From Limanda limanda (Eukaryota > Chordata > Actinopteri > Pleuronectiformes > Pleuronectidae), in contig NC_083644.1 in assembly GCF_963576545.1 (NCBI RefSeq), positions 23,573,893 through 23,637,892 on the forward strand: a DNA stretch of 64,000 nucleotides. The letters run 5' to 3'. Below the pieces are notes generated by a model that made no database searches, was not told the DNA's origin, and saw only the letters and a program-made list of their open reading frames with translations. The position numbers and the translations under genes are program-made. Below, in pieces: positions 48,136 through 60,300 of the stretch. The number at the start of each line of letters is the position of its first letter. Position 1 is the first letter of the stretch.

Positions 48136-49882
48136 ATGTGGCTGTCAATGGGAGTCGTGTGTCTGTTCCACTGTGTCGTTGGACAGCTGTTTGAGACCAA
48201 GCTGAAAGGAGCACCACGTCTAATCTGCAGTGTCCCCGGGTCACCGGGACTGCCTGGCAAACCTGGCCCCACCGGGCCCCCGGGAGCAGATGGGAATGTG
48301 GGTATCCCAGGAAGAGATGGCAGAGAAGGCAGGAAGGGTGAAAAGGGAGAAAAGGGAGAAACAGGTATAATATGAAGCCTAGACAGATAAAGTGTCAGTT
48401 CATTTGTACAAATGGTACACAAATGCCACTAGTTTGTGCAAGAGAAAAGCTGGCACAGGAAACTTAACAAAAAAAAAGCTTACTGAACTATTAATATTGT
48501 TGGTTAAAAGGTGTTTTGTAGGATCTGTTTGGAATAGCACCTACTGAGGGTGGAAAGATGAACTATAACTCTGTGATAACAGGCCTCCAACTTATATATT
48601 TTTTTGTAATGACTTGGAAGGGTCTACCCTGCAGTGAATGTTTCCCTATAGATGCTTTACAATATGCTTTCAGCCTGTTCCAAGTTTCCAACAACACTTT
48701 CAGTTTATCAAGCTGTTGCTCACAGCTTGGTATACGTCTCGTTTTGTTTTTAGATTAACCAGAATGTAAATATTTTATTGGGCAAAGCTGGCTAAATATT
48801 GCCATGATATGTGATGGCCAGTGCGTGTCTCTTCCAGCAGAAAGATTGGACTGATATCATCTATACAGGCCGACCGGCAATAAATCTGTCAGGAATAAGT
48901 GATAGTCATGCACCTGAGGTTTCCATTATCTGTTGAAACAGGAATTCAGACCAACAACCTCATCTTAACATGAAAGTACAATTTCAGCATCGCCTACTGT
49001 TTTGCAGAGACATATGGTGACTCACAGTGTTCCTAGCTCCAGGATATTTACTCTGACGATGTAGTCAGCTGGATATAAGCCAAATGCGTGCTGTTACAAT
49101 GTCAAAGTGGCTGTGTTCCAAGCATAACTTAACACTTGACACACGGTGGGGAGTTATATTTCTTTCATTGTCTAGTTCAACAAGTGCACAACAGAAACTC
49201 ATAGGGGATGATGCTTCAGAAATAATGACGTCAACGCGATTTTTCGTTTTCAGGGTGGAAGGGCAGGGTTGGCCCAACAGGTAAGATTGGAGGGCGAGGT
49301 GACCGTGGCCCTGCAGGGAAACGAGGCCCTACAGGAGGGAGTGGAGATGTGGGCCCATCCGGTGCTCTGGGCCGTGAGGGAGAGAAAGGGGACATGGGCA
49401 AACAAGGGCCACGCGGCACCGCAGGAGTCTGCAGATGTGGCAGCCTGCTGCCTAAATCGGCCTTCTCTGTGGGAATCACCAGCAGCTACCCATTAGAGAA
49501 GACCCCCATCAAGTTCAATAAAGTCCTCTATAATGAGGGCGGACACTACAACCCACAGACGGGCAAGTTTATCTGTGCATACCCTGGCGTTTACTTTTTT
49601 TCATATGACATTACACTGGCAAACAAACACCTGGCTATTGGTCTGGTGCAAAACGGCCAGTTTCGCATCAAAACCTTTGATGGCAACACGGGAAATCATG
49701 ACGTGGCCTCTGGGTCCACTGTGATTTACCTGAACCCAGAAGATGAGGTGTGGCTGGAAATCTTCTACCAGGACCAGAACGGTTTATTTGCAGACCCTAG
49801 CTGGGCCGACAGCTTGTTTTCCGGTTTCCTTCTCTATGCTGACGAAAACTACTTTGACGCACTGGCAGAGGACTACTCGTGA
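48136..49882 (+). CDS. c1qtnf7: Complement C1q tumour necrosis factor-related protein 7 (CTRP7)
   Basis: Secreted trimer-forming adipokine-type protein. Exons 48136-48364 (acceptor at 48126-48127) and 49254-49882 join in phase 1 to give 285 residues, against 289 in human. I take the ATG at 48136 because it follows the acceptor (TTTTTATTCACAG); an upstream ATG in the same frame (48103) is intronic. Residues 1-17 are a signal peptide ([17 protein letters not shown]). A collagen-like Gly-X-Y region runs from about 37 to 137, with one break at the exon junction. A conserved CRCGS linker leads to the globular C1q domain (about 146-285: [56 protein letters not shown]). Lysines in GEKGEK repeats are typical hydroxylation and glycosylation sites. 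Confidence 0.95.
48365..49253 (+). other. c1qtnf7 intron
   Basis: 889-bp intron, GTATAA to TTTTCGTTTTCAG. No recognisable feature inside. Confidence 0.85.
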
Positions 49883-50087
49883 AACCAGGACAACACAAAA
49901 ACATAAACCTCTAGTCACTGTTGTTTTCAAAGTGTTATTACATTTATGTAATGGTCGAGCTATATTTTTATACAAATGTTTGTACTACTATTACTATTAC
50001 TACAGAGACGTATTTACTGATTATATAATTTGATAAAGCTTGAATGAGTATTTGATATATTTGTTTTGGCTGGAAGCCAATATGTTA

Positions 50088-50093
50088 AATAAA
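50088..50093 (+). terminator. c1qtnf7: c1qtnf7 polyadenylation signal
   Basis: AATAAA about 205 nt after the stop, within GTTAAATAAACATTG. Confidence 0.75.
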
Positions 50094-51130
50094 CATTGTT
50101 GATATATAGAGAGCTTGGTTTCCTTTAGAAAAAGACAAACTGAAACATTAGTGATACAAAGATATTGTTAAATATGATGTGAAAGGTCAAAACCGTGGAG
50201 CCGAAATGTTCATCATTGCAGATATGTGGTCGACACAGAAAATAATCAGCTAAATGACCAGACGTGAATATTAGATACAATTAATAAAACAATATAAATA
50301 AATATCTATATAAATCTATATATAGATTTATATATATACATATATCTATATATAACATAAATATAAAGATGAGAAAAGATGGGGACAGTTTGTTATTGTT
50401 CATAGAAAATGTCTTCGTACATTTTCATAGTTTTTTTAGTTGTAGAATCGTGATATATTATTTTATATAACATTGAAATCCTGTAAAAATATGGTTATTG
50501 TTTTCCATTCTGTTTTTTAATCTTGATCTTTAAAAGGTGCAATAACATGTATACAGTCAAATGTATCACTATGATTAGTTGTATACAATATATAACCCTT
50601 CAATCGAATCCAAAAAGAAAATTGATACAATGGTAAAATAACTGTATCAAAGATTAAGGTTTATTGTTGCAAACAAATTTGTGTGAGTCTAAAGTTGCAC
50701 TTGAAGAATAGCGTTTGTCCCAAAACATCCTAAAACAAAAGTGTAATTTGAATGTCAACCAAATGTGGTATTTGGTGAATATGTTCCAAATAGGACAAAA
50801 CAAATTCCTATTTTGGTTGCTATGCGGTATTGCTATGGCTCACTTGTAGCCCAGACCTGGCAAACTAGAGCGGACGGGCCACGTTCCAACATTCCATGGA
50901 GTACGTGGGACAAAACTCTTTTGCTGTGGGGTTAGGAATATCTTACATCACATAATAAAAGTATTACAGATGATGCTCAACCAAAACGGACAGGTTCATA
51001 GAGAAACGCATTTGCTACTTCTCGGACACCGTAGTGAACGACTCAAAGCGTCGGACCAATGGGAAGCAAACAGTGCAGAGAGCAAGGTTGTCTGCCCCGA
51101 CGATTCTTAGCAGGGTTGGTTGAGCCGTAG
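50094..51130. other. c1qtnf7 - cc2d2a intergenic
   Basis: AT-rich on the left, with a 28-bp perfect palindrome at 50307-50334. From about 50850 it becomes GC-balanced toward the cc2d2a promoter. No gene. Confidence 0.6.
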
Positions 51131-51275
51131 TTTATGTGGTTACTAGGCAGCGGTAACGCTTCTGCTGACAGAGCCATCTCGCTAACTCTGGGTGAAGTTA
51201 CACTCCGGACCGGACACGACAGCAGGGGACCCGCCAGCTGGGAGGAACCACCACCGTCACCCTGGCGTCCTCAAG
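51056..51275 (+). promoter_or_regulatory. cc2d2a: cc2d2a promoter with CCAAT box and RFX X-box-like sites
   Basis: A CCAAT box lies at 51056-51060. At 51139-51151 GTTACTAGGCAGC resembles the RFX X-box (GTTRCC, 1-3 nt, GGYAAC), followed immediately by a further half-site GGTAAC at 51152-51157. RFX factors drive ciliary genes, which fits CC2D2A. A first, non-coding exon may end at 51275 (TCCTCAAG then GTTCAT), a weak donor. Confidence 0.5.
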
Positions 51276-51395
51276 GTTCATGTCTACTCGCTTTTCTTTA
51301 TTAAACAACTCCCACGTTAGCTGAGCGTCCCTGAAATGTAGCCTTCCAAGCTAAGCTACTGTTAGCTCTGTTTCAAAACAACCTCTGTGTTCCAG

Positions 51396-54300
51396 CGACA
51401 TAAGAGAGAAGCTGCGGAAGAAGGGACGTGCTCTGCAAGACACGCTGGTAAAAAACCGACATGAGGACGACGTCCAGGTAAAGCTACACTAAAAGTGAAG
51501 TCTTTCTTGTTTACTGTGCACTGATGGTAGCCATCATTTTGAGTTGAAATGAACTAGAGTCCTCCCCAACATGAGAGACTACAGTCAGACCCACAGTGAA
51601 GATGCTAACTGTTTAGTTAATATAATTATACTCGATAGGCTCTGGTTCCGTCCAAGTCGGGTGCAGGGAAACGACCAACCACAGTGAAGGTTGGTGTGTG
51701 TGTGTTCTGTAGACAGTAGTGAGCTGTAGTCGCCCTTCTGTGTGCTCCAGTCCACACCCCCACTATCTCCCTCCCCCTCTTCCAGCTTATCTGAGCTAAT
51801 AAGCAGTGTGGCTGCAGGTAGAGTTAGTGTCTGCAGATCTGCTGTCGCTGTCTCTCTTCACTGTGTCTGTGCATCACCAGGAACTCCAAGACAGCGGGGA
51901 AGACATGGGAGAGACACTGAAACGCAGATTCAAGGAGCAGAGACGGAGGCGAAAGACAAAGGTACTTCATCGTTTGTGTATGGTTTCCAAATGATTAGAA
52001 GTGATTTTATTTGCAGGTGACACAAACCTACTCTGTAGTGGTAGGACCTTGGAACCACTTTTGGATACCACGTAGAGGGAACTAAAATCTATTCAAAGTT
52101 GGTTTTATACAATAAATGAACACTGAACTAACCCACTCTATCAAATTTAACGCACTGAAATGTAAAGATCTGGTTCACTGCCCGATTTACGGACAAAGCC
52201 CCAATGAACATATTTTTACCCAACAGTATCCAAAATTGACTCAAATGATGGGAAATCAGCATGAGCACACAAGAAAAAGTTCATTTATAAACAATTACTG
52301 TTTAACCAACCCACAGAATCACTGTGTCCCAGTAAAATTAGTAAATTCTTTGAATAATTGTGCAAAGGGATTGGAAATCTGTTTAACATTGTATAAGTTA
52401 AAACTAATGTTAAAAAATAACATGGGTATACTGTATAATGGAAGAGGATGTGTACGTTGTCCTATTGTGGAGTTTGTCCCATTCTGACTGTCATGTTTTC
52501 TTCATTTGGTGTTTTCTTTTTGCTCTTAAAGCTGTATTTGTAACGCTATTATTAGCTTTATTTGTGTTTATTTGTTTATTTGACTTGTTTTGGGTGAAAT
52601 ATGGTAGCCTAAGCATAACGCTTGAAGGAATGTGTTTAACATTGATTCTAAGAAAGGGAAGACACAATAAGCTCACACTACTTCCTACTCCTTCCAGACA
52701 TAAAATATGCACTTAAATGGATATTGTTTGTCTTTTTTCTTGTCTAAAATGCCAGACTTTCATTTATTCATTCTTCTGGCATCCTGTCAATTCTCGTTCC
52801 CTGATCCTCTAACTGTCTCCACTTAAGTGCTCTGACACTAAAAGTGCTAATCGCTGCTGCATTTCTTGCTAAATATTAGCTGCTTGAGCAGTCTTCAGCC
52901 CAGGAGTCCCACGATGATGTGGAAGAGATATCCAGCATCCAGCACCACAGTGAAAATGAGGAATCAGCTGTGCAGGCAGCAGAGTCAGTTGTTGGTTCCA
53001 GACCTCTGACTGTTTCTAAGAGAGGTAGGTGTCCCGTGAATCTGTCTCAGTATAATGAGCTGCATTCTCAAAATAAAGCCACAATACAACTGTTTTTAAA
53101 GAATAAAGAAAAAAAACGACACTGAAAATCTGGAAATATCTTGTAAACTAATCTGAGTTGCTGATGAAGGACATAATGTCAAAATTGGGTATAAGAAAGA
53201 AACAATTCAGTCCTCAGTGAAGAGATTTGATAACCCCTGTAATGCATATTTGAACGTGTTTTTGTTGCACATACTACTTAAATGTAGCTTTTTTTGTTCA
53301 CTTTTAGTTTTTGCTCTGTTTACAACACTGTTCTTGATGAACTTTACTTATTTCTTTACAATACTGATTAATATGTTTAATTGTCGTTTCCTTATGTGCT
53401 TCTGTTCATGGCTCTCCTCAGAAATGCAGCATACTACTGGCTCTCAGCATTTAGACAGCTCTGTCAAGAAATACTTGGAGGAGAGGCTGAGAGCCGCCAT
53501 GGTAACTCCAATTAAATCTTTTCCACACAAACCAGCCTTTAGGTTTAAATAACAATTTAAAAGATAGTGCTTACAAATCCATTTTTTTGATACAAATGTG
53601 AAATTCCCAATCCGTGAAGAAAAGTGTCAATGCATAATGAATTGCCTCTTTTGTTTCAGTCTAAAGGTCAGAGCCTTCAGCAGGAGGAGGCGTCTCCAGA
53701 GCCAGCCAGTCGCTTACAGAGCTTTAGAGACAGAGACACCATAACACGGTTTGACAGAGAGGTGAGTATGTTCCTCAATCCATCCATGATTATACTGCTG
53801 TGATACAACCATGCAATGTTATTTAAATCCCAGTGTTTTACAGGTTGAACCAGAAAAAGCTCGAAGACATAATGTCCATCCTGACATTAGCAACAGGGTC
53901 CAGTTACGAGAAACAACAAGACAAGTAAGACAAAGAAAAACCTGCAATCCTTTATGTACCATTCATTTATATAATTGTATTTATTTGTTCTTTTCAAATG
54001 CAGGCAGAAAAAGGACTCCCGACTGCTGAAGAAGCATACAAATTCTTTACGTTCAACTTTGAGCCAGATCCAGAACATGAGACAGAGAAGATTAACAGGA
54101 AAAGACAAAAACAGAATAAAACAACGGAGGACAGAGACGAAGAAGAGGGACATGAAGCTGAAGATCAAGAAGATTGGGACATAGATGAGGATAATCAGGA
54201 TGAAAATGAAGACACCAACAATATTGTAAGAAAGTAGTGACTAGTAGGGTAGACTTCTCCAATAATCTGTTGAGTTTTTATTTTTTTGTGTGAACATCAC

Positions 54301-57300
54301 AGAAACTGCAACTTCACAAAGTATATTAGGCTCAGTTCAAATTAAGACCTCTATTCATAGTGTCCATTCAGGTCATCTTTCTCTATATGTATTTGTGTCC
54401 TAATTATTTCCACACGAAACGTAGGTTGTGTCTACCTCATATTTTTTGTCCTGCCTCAGAGCGAAGAAGTTCCTTTGGTTCGAGGCGAAGAGGAAGATTT
54501 ATTTCTCATTGAAAAGTCATCCCAAGACTTCCTGGAAGTGAGGAAAGCAGAGTATGTCGGGTATCAAAAACGTATCGAGAGAGAGAGAGAACGCAAGGTT
54601 TTCTTTACGCCAAGTTCTAGACCAGGTACTCTAATGCACTGAACCAAATGATAAGCACCTACATCTCTTCAAAACAGATCATCCGTTTTAAATATTCTGT
54701 TCAGGATAATCAATATATTTAAATGTTTTATTTATTTTTTTTACAGTGCCAACATCCATTAAACTGCCTGAAAACATGAGGCCCCGTTATCTCGAGGATG
54801 AGGGTCTGTATGTGGGAAAAAGGCCCCCTATGTCCCGGACTAATGAGAACATTCTGGAGAGCCGCATTTTAAAAATGGAGGAGGTAATCTCAACCAACAT
54901 ACAAGACAGTTTAACTATGTCACTGGCTCTAAACCTTCCAGGAGTTCTCTAAAATGCATTTTAATTCTTATAATTTATTAAGGGAAAGAAGTGGATTGGA
55001 GATGATGGCCGGATCATGGCTCTGCCGGACCCCATTAAGGAATCATCCACAAGACCCCCTCTCTTCCTCATGGAGGAGGACCTAGACCCTGCTCTGCAAA
55101 CTGTATACAGGAAGGTCAGACACATGCCCGCTGTGACTCCAACTTTGATTACCACATCCATTTACCAAATCTAAATCTGTTATGACCCCCTAAATAGGCT
55201 CCTCACAAGGAAGTAACATAATTCAGAGTCACTAAATAGCAGCAAAGATCTACATTTATTATTGAAGACCCATTTGGTCACACAGTTCGACACCTCTGCT
55301 ATTGCTATATCTGGTCTGCACGTGGTCTGTCAGTGTGTACCCATAGCTAAATCTTCTGTTTGCTTTGAAAGGTTTCTTATCTGATCTAAGGATATCTTTG
55401 TTTATTCATGCAAACAAAACACAGGTGCTAAATATAGTTCAATGTGATCATTGTTTTTCAAAATACTGAATGATTGATGATGATTTCGATTCCCCAGGCA
55501 ATAAAGTCCAAGTATGCAAATATGTACATAGCTGGTACAGCAGATCCTGAGGGAGACTACCAACTTGATGTGGATGTTTCTGGGCTGATCTTCTCCCATC
55601 ACCCACTCTTCAGTCGCGAACATGTCCTGGGGGCCCGGCTAGCTCAGCTGTACGACCAGTACCTCACCAGACAGCATAATAACCTGACAGGACACTTGAC
55701 TGACAAGGTAATCTTACCAATACTATAGAACTTCCTTAATTTTTCTTCTTTAAAACGTATTATTCAAAGAGGTCCCATATACAAATCGAGTGTGTTTTGT
55801 GTTTTCTGTCTGCTGCAGTTGAATGGGTTGAGGAGTGCACTGCGGAATATCCTTGAGATCCACGACAGCCAGAGCCTCAGTCAGGCCATGCAGCAGAGGA
55901 TATCTGATTACAGTCTGGAGGTTCAGTGAGTTTCCCAGATCTTGTCTCTCCCATCTGTGTCCTGTCCAGACATCTTTCTCTACTATACTCTAATCAGTAA
56001 TCACTATGACTATCAATATTCCTGATGCATGTTTGTCCCTCTTAATGCCGTAGAAACACTCGGCAGCTACGAGACAGCGAGCAGGAGAAAGACCGGACTC
56101 TGCTGAAGAACATAATTAAAGTGTGGAAGGAGATCAAGGCCCTGAGAGAGTTCCAGAAGTTCTCCAACACACCCTACAAGCTCTTCCTCAGAAAGTAATG
56201 CTCTGGATAATGTATCTTTTATCTTGTTAACCACAGATTCTTGTAATCCTGTGACTAATGAGCTGTGTCTTCCACATCTGCTCCAGAGAGAGTGTAGACC
56301 AGGCGTCAGATGAGCAGGTGTATGAGGATGAAATCTCGGCAGAAGTTGTGGAATTGGAGGCTGAGAGTGAGGAGGACTACCAACGAAAGCTGGCAGAGTA
56401 CAAGAAACAGCTGGCAGAGTGGAAGCTCTCAAGAAGAAAACAGGTGCCTAACTATTACATATTTATTTGCTTGGATTAGTTAGTGACATCTGAACATGTT
56501 GTATACTACTGTAAAAATACACTCTGTTTATTATATCTTAAGCTTATAGAAAAAATCTGCATGGTTTTGTTGACTGTGTAAATATGAAATTATTATATCT
56601 CTTTGTTTGCAGAAAGCCAAAAAGAAGAAGAGAAAAAAGAAGAAGAAGGGCCAGTTACAGGATGATACAGAAGAAGATGAAGACCAGGAGTTGAGTGAAT
56701 CAGAAGGGCCTGAGGAAGAAGACTGTCCAAAGCCTGAGCCTCCCGAGAGGCCAGACTTTGACTCTATAGAGCAGCAAGTCAGAGAGAAAGCTGTCAGGAT
56801 ACGCAGGAAACCAGGAGAGTCCGTCCTGATTCCTGAGCTGCATGCATCTGGAAACATCACGGCCAATGACCTCTGCCCCAGGTACGAGCACAATCCTGGA
56901 GAAAGTCTGTGTTTATTTCAGAAGATTTTAACTTTGACTCAGATTCACCTTTTTAGAAAAGATTTTATTTAACAAATCAAAGGATGCAAGCATACTTTTT
57001 TTTACTTTGATGCTTCCCCGGAAAAGACCGGCCGAAACGATTTGCAGTGCGATGCATTTAATGTTGTTTGAAAGTAATTTGTTTCTAATTTATAACTATA
57101 CTAAGCATGTGATAGCAGGAGGAAAGTATCCCTGGCCCTATGAACTCAATAAGCACAAACAGTTTTGATATTTATATCATATATTCTACCATGTGAAAGC
57201 TGATGGTGTCTTGTTTTGAAAAAGTTATAACGATAATATCTTATTTCTTATCTGGGGTCATGGGAGCATGCTCAGTGTTAACTTCTACTTTTATTCTATT

Positions 57301-60300
57301 GATTGTTTTTGTTGATGTTGAACACACAGATTTTGCCGTAGTTATAGATTTGTGTTGAAAAAGTTGCTTTAGTATAACTGAGTACACACAGCCCTGATCA
57401 AAGGTTCCTTGACAACGGGCCTAACAACTTTCTTTGAAGGACACCTAACTAACTTCTTCTCATCTGTCACATGATCAACTTCCTGTGTACAAGAAATTGG
57501 TGAAATTATGTCACTCCATGGAAGATATCTCACTAGTGTTTTCTCTTTTGTTGTAGGGCTGAAGTAGCTCGAAGAGATGATGTTGCAAAACGCTCTCTTT
57601 TCATCAAGATCCTGTACAATAGCAAAGAAGTTTCCCGAACTGACAGCCGCTCCCTGAACACTGATTTCAGAGTGCACTTTGGTCAGATCTTCAACCTCAA
57701 GATAGTCAATTGTCCTCAAAGCATCAATTTGCAGGTACAGTACAGAAACGTGTGCTATCGCTGATAAATAGATTCAGGAGAAGTTTTCTTTGCTCACCAT
57801 CACCATATGGGTGCACTGTTTGTGGGCAGGTGTTTGAAGAGCTTGGATCCTCGTGTTCCCTCCTGACTCAAGTGTTCGTCCCAGTGCCAGAACCTTCTGT
57901 CTTAACGGGCAGTGTCCTTCTTGAGGAGTTCGAGTTCAGCAGCAACCAGAGAGTGATGTTTGACCATGAAGGAGTTGGAAGTGGTAAATGTCTCCACTTG
58001 ACACCTGTTCAGATGTGAAACACTGTGGCTCAAAAATGCCTTTCATTTCAGTAACTCATTATTTATTGTCTGTCTCTCATCTGTCTGGCTTGTCAGATGT
58101 CCCCCTGTCCTTCGAGCCTGATGGCAGTAACAAACAGACTCTGCTGACCTCTGGTAAACTGACCTGTTGTGTATCCTGGGGTATTGGGGAGGATGATGTA
58201 CCACTCGCCCCTCCTGTGTCTCAACAACCTGCTGGCATACACAGGTAATATCACTTCTAAAGTAGTATTGGTGGTCATGTGTTTATGTTTGACAGTTTGG
58301 TCATTGCACGCAATTACTGTGACATTAGCACAATACCTCTCCCTTTCATGAGATGATACGGTGAAGTCAAAATTAGTAGCTGACCCATCAGCTGATCCCT
58401 TCTGTCACTAGTTTGAACACTTTCACTCTCTGTTTCTGTTTTAGTGGCCTGGGACGTCTTGATGCTGTCACATCTATCGGGGCATCTGGACTCTATGACA
58501 TGAAAAAAATTGGGGAGTGGGCCACGCAGTCACGATTGGACCCCAACGACCCAAAAAATGCTTCTATCATGCAGCTGCTAAAAGTGGGTGCCACAACACA
58601 GAGCTGTTAAACATCTCAATGATCCTGGAGAACTCAAGTTTCTAATTTTTGTCACTTTGTTTCTTTTGTTCACCAGGTGGCCAGAAGTGGAGAGGTGACA
58701 GCTCCAGAGTACTTCAGACTAGAGCAGCTCCAGGAGGAGTTTAACTTTGTGACTGATGAAGAGTTGGAGGGGTCAAAACGATTTCGCCTGCTCAGGCTCA
58801 GGAACCAAGAAGTTGCAGAGTTTCGAAATTACAAATGTGTTCCTGGTCTGGAGAGGGAGGTCTCTAATAAAGTATTCCAGGTCAGCCATCCAAATATTTA
58901 CACATCATAGAAGGTTATGAATATGGCAAAAGGAGCATATATTTGCTCTATGTGAGGTAATTTTTTTTCTTTGGTCAACATTATCGCAGGAGTATGAGAA
59001 GAGACTGAAGGATGGAGACATTATTGACACCAAGGAACATCTGGATTCACACAGAGCTTTAGTTGCCAAATACCTGCAGAAGGTGAATAAACACACCAGA
59101 TGTAAACATGTTTTTACCTCAGTGTTTTGCGCATGATATCTTCACATATTTTGGTATTTACCCACAGATCCGAGAATCTGTTATCAACCGATTTCTTCTT
59201 GCCAAGCATCACTACCTCCTGTCTGACTTGGTGATTGAAGAGGAGATTCCGAGCATCGGGTAAATACTCCTTTGGGCATTACTAATTCACTAAATAATCT
59301 GTCTCACTTTTAAATCCCAGCTCTCTGTCTTCTAAATGGGATTCATTTATGTTTGTGGGATGCATGTTAATGATTATTCCCTCTTTCCAAACAAATTAAA
59401 AAGCTACAAAGTGTTTGTAAACTGTGGGATCAGCAGCTAAATCAACTTATCAGATTGACGGGGCCCATATAAATCCCCAGGGTGACGTACGTTAGTTTTT
59501 TTTTTTGCCAGATGCTGCTTCAGCCTTTTTGATCTTGAGCTCCACACTGCACTGATTCTGTTTTCTGGAACTGTTTAAGGTGGTTCTTCAGTCCTTGGTG
59601 GCGTCTGAGCAGATTTCTACATTGTGATGCACGTCAACACCAGTCACGCTATCGGATGGGAGGCACATGTTGTTTATTATTGAAAGTGAATGTTAAAATT
59701 TCTTCTGTTCCAATTTTCTTCTGCTCTCTTGCTCTGCGTTTTAACAGTGGTGCAGGTCCGGGGTATGCGCTTATAGTTTCTTTCTTTTTCTCCCACCCTA
59801 TGTGTTTTTGTTTCTCCCTTTTAGTTTGAAACCTGAGTAGCACCATAGTAACAAGTTGACTCGTGCAGTAGTTACTCTGTGTTCCTCGTGTATTTTGAAA
59901 ACATTTTAATGCATAGATCATCTATGATGTGATATGTATTATTATTATTATTATATAGTCACATTACCCATTATAATAATGTAATCATATATATACTCTA
60001 TTTGTATCTCTAAGTAGTGAAGCAGTTTGGCATAATTTGAACTGTATTAATCTTTCTTCAACTGCTATGATACAAAAGAGTTGTTCTATTCTCAATGTTA
60101 ATATTGCAGTTCACAGTAGAAACAAATTCACACTGAATAAACCAACCGTATTGGTCCCATGTTCTAACAGCTCTTTCTTTGCCATCAGAGGTCACAGGAG
60201 ATAAACACTCTACTCATGACTATTGTGATTGTAAAATTACAAATACCTGGACGGGCTAAAGTGTTGGTGGCAATAATCCCACACCCTCAATGAAAAAGTA

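Noticed and set aside
52438..52716. 92-residue ORF with a hydrophobic, membrane-like segment
   Set aside because: Hydrophobicity comes from TTTATTTG-rich LINE tail sequence; overlaps the more plausible LINE frame.
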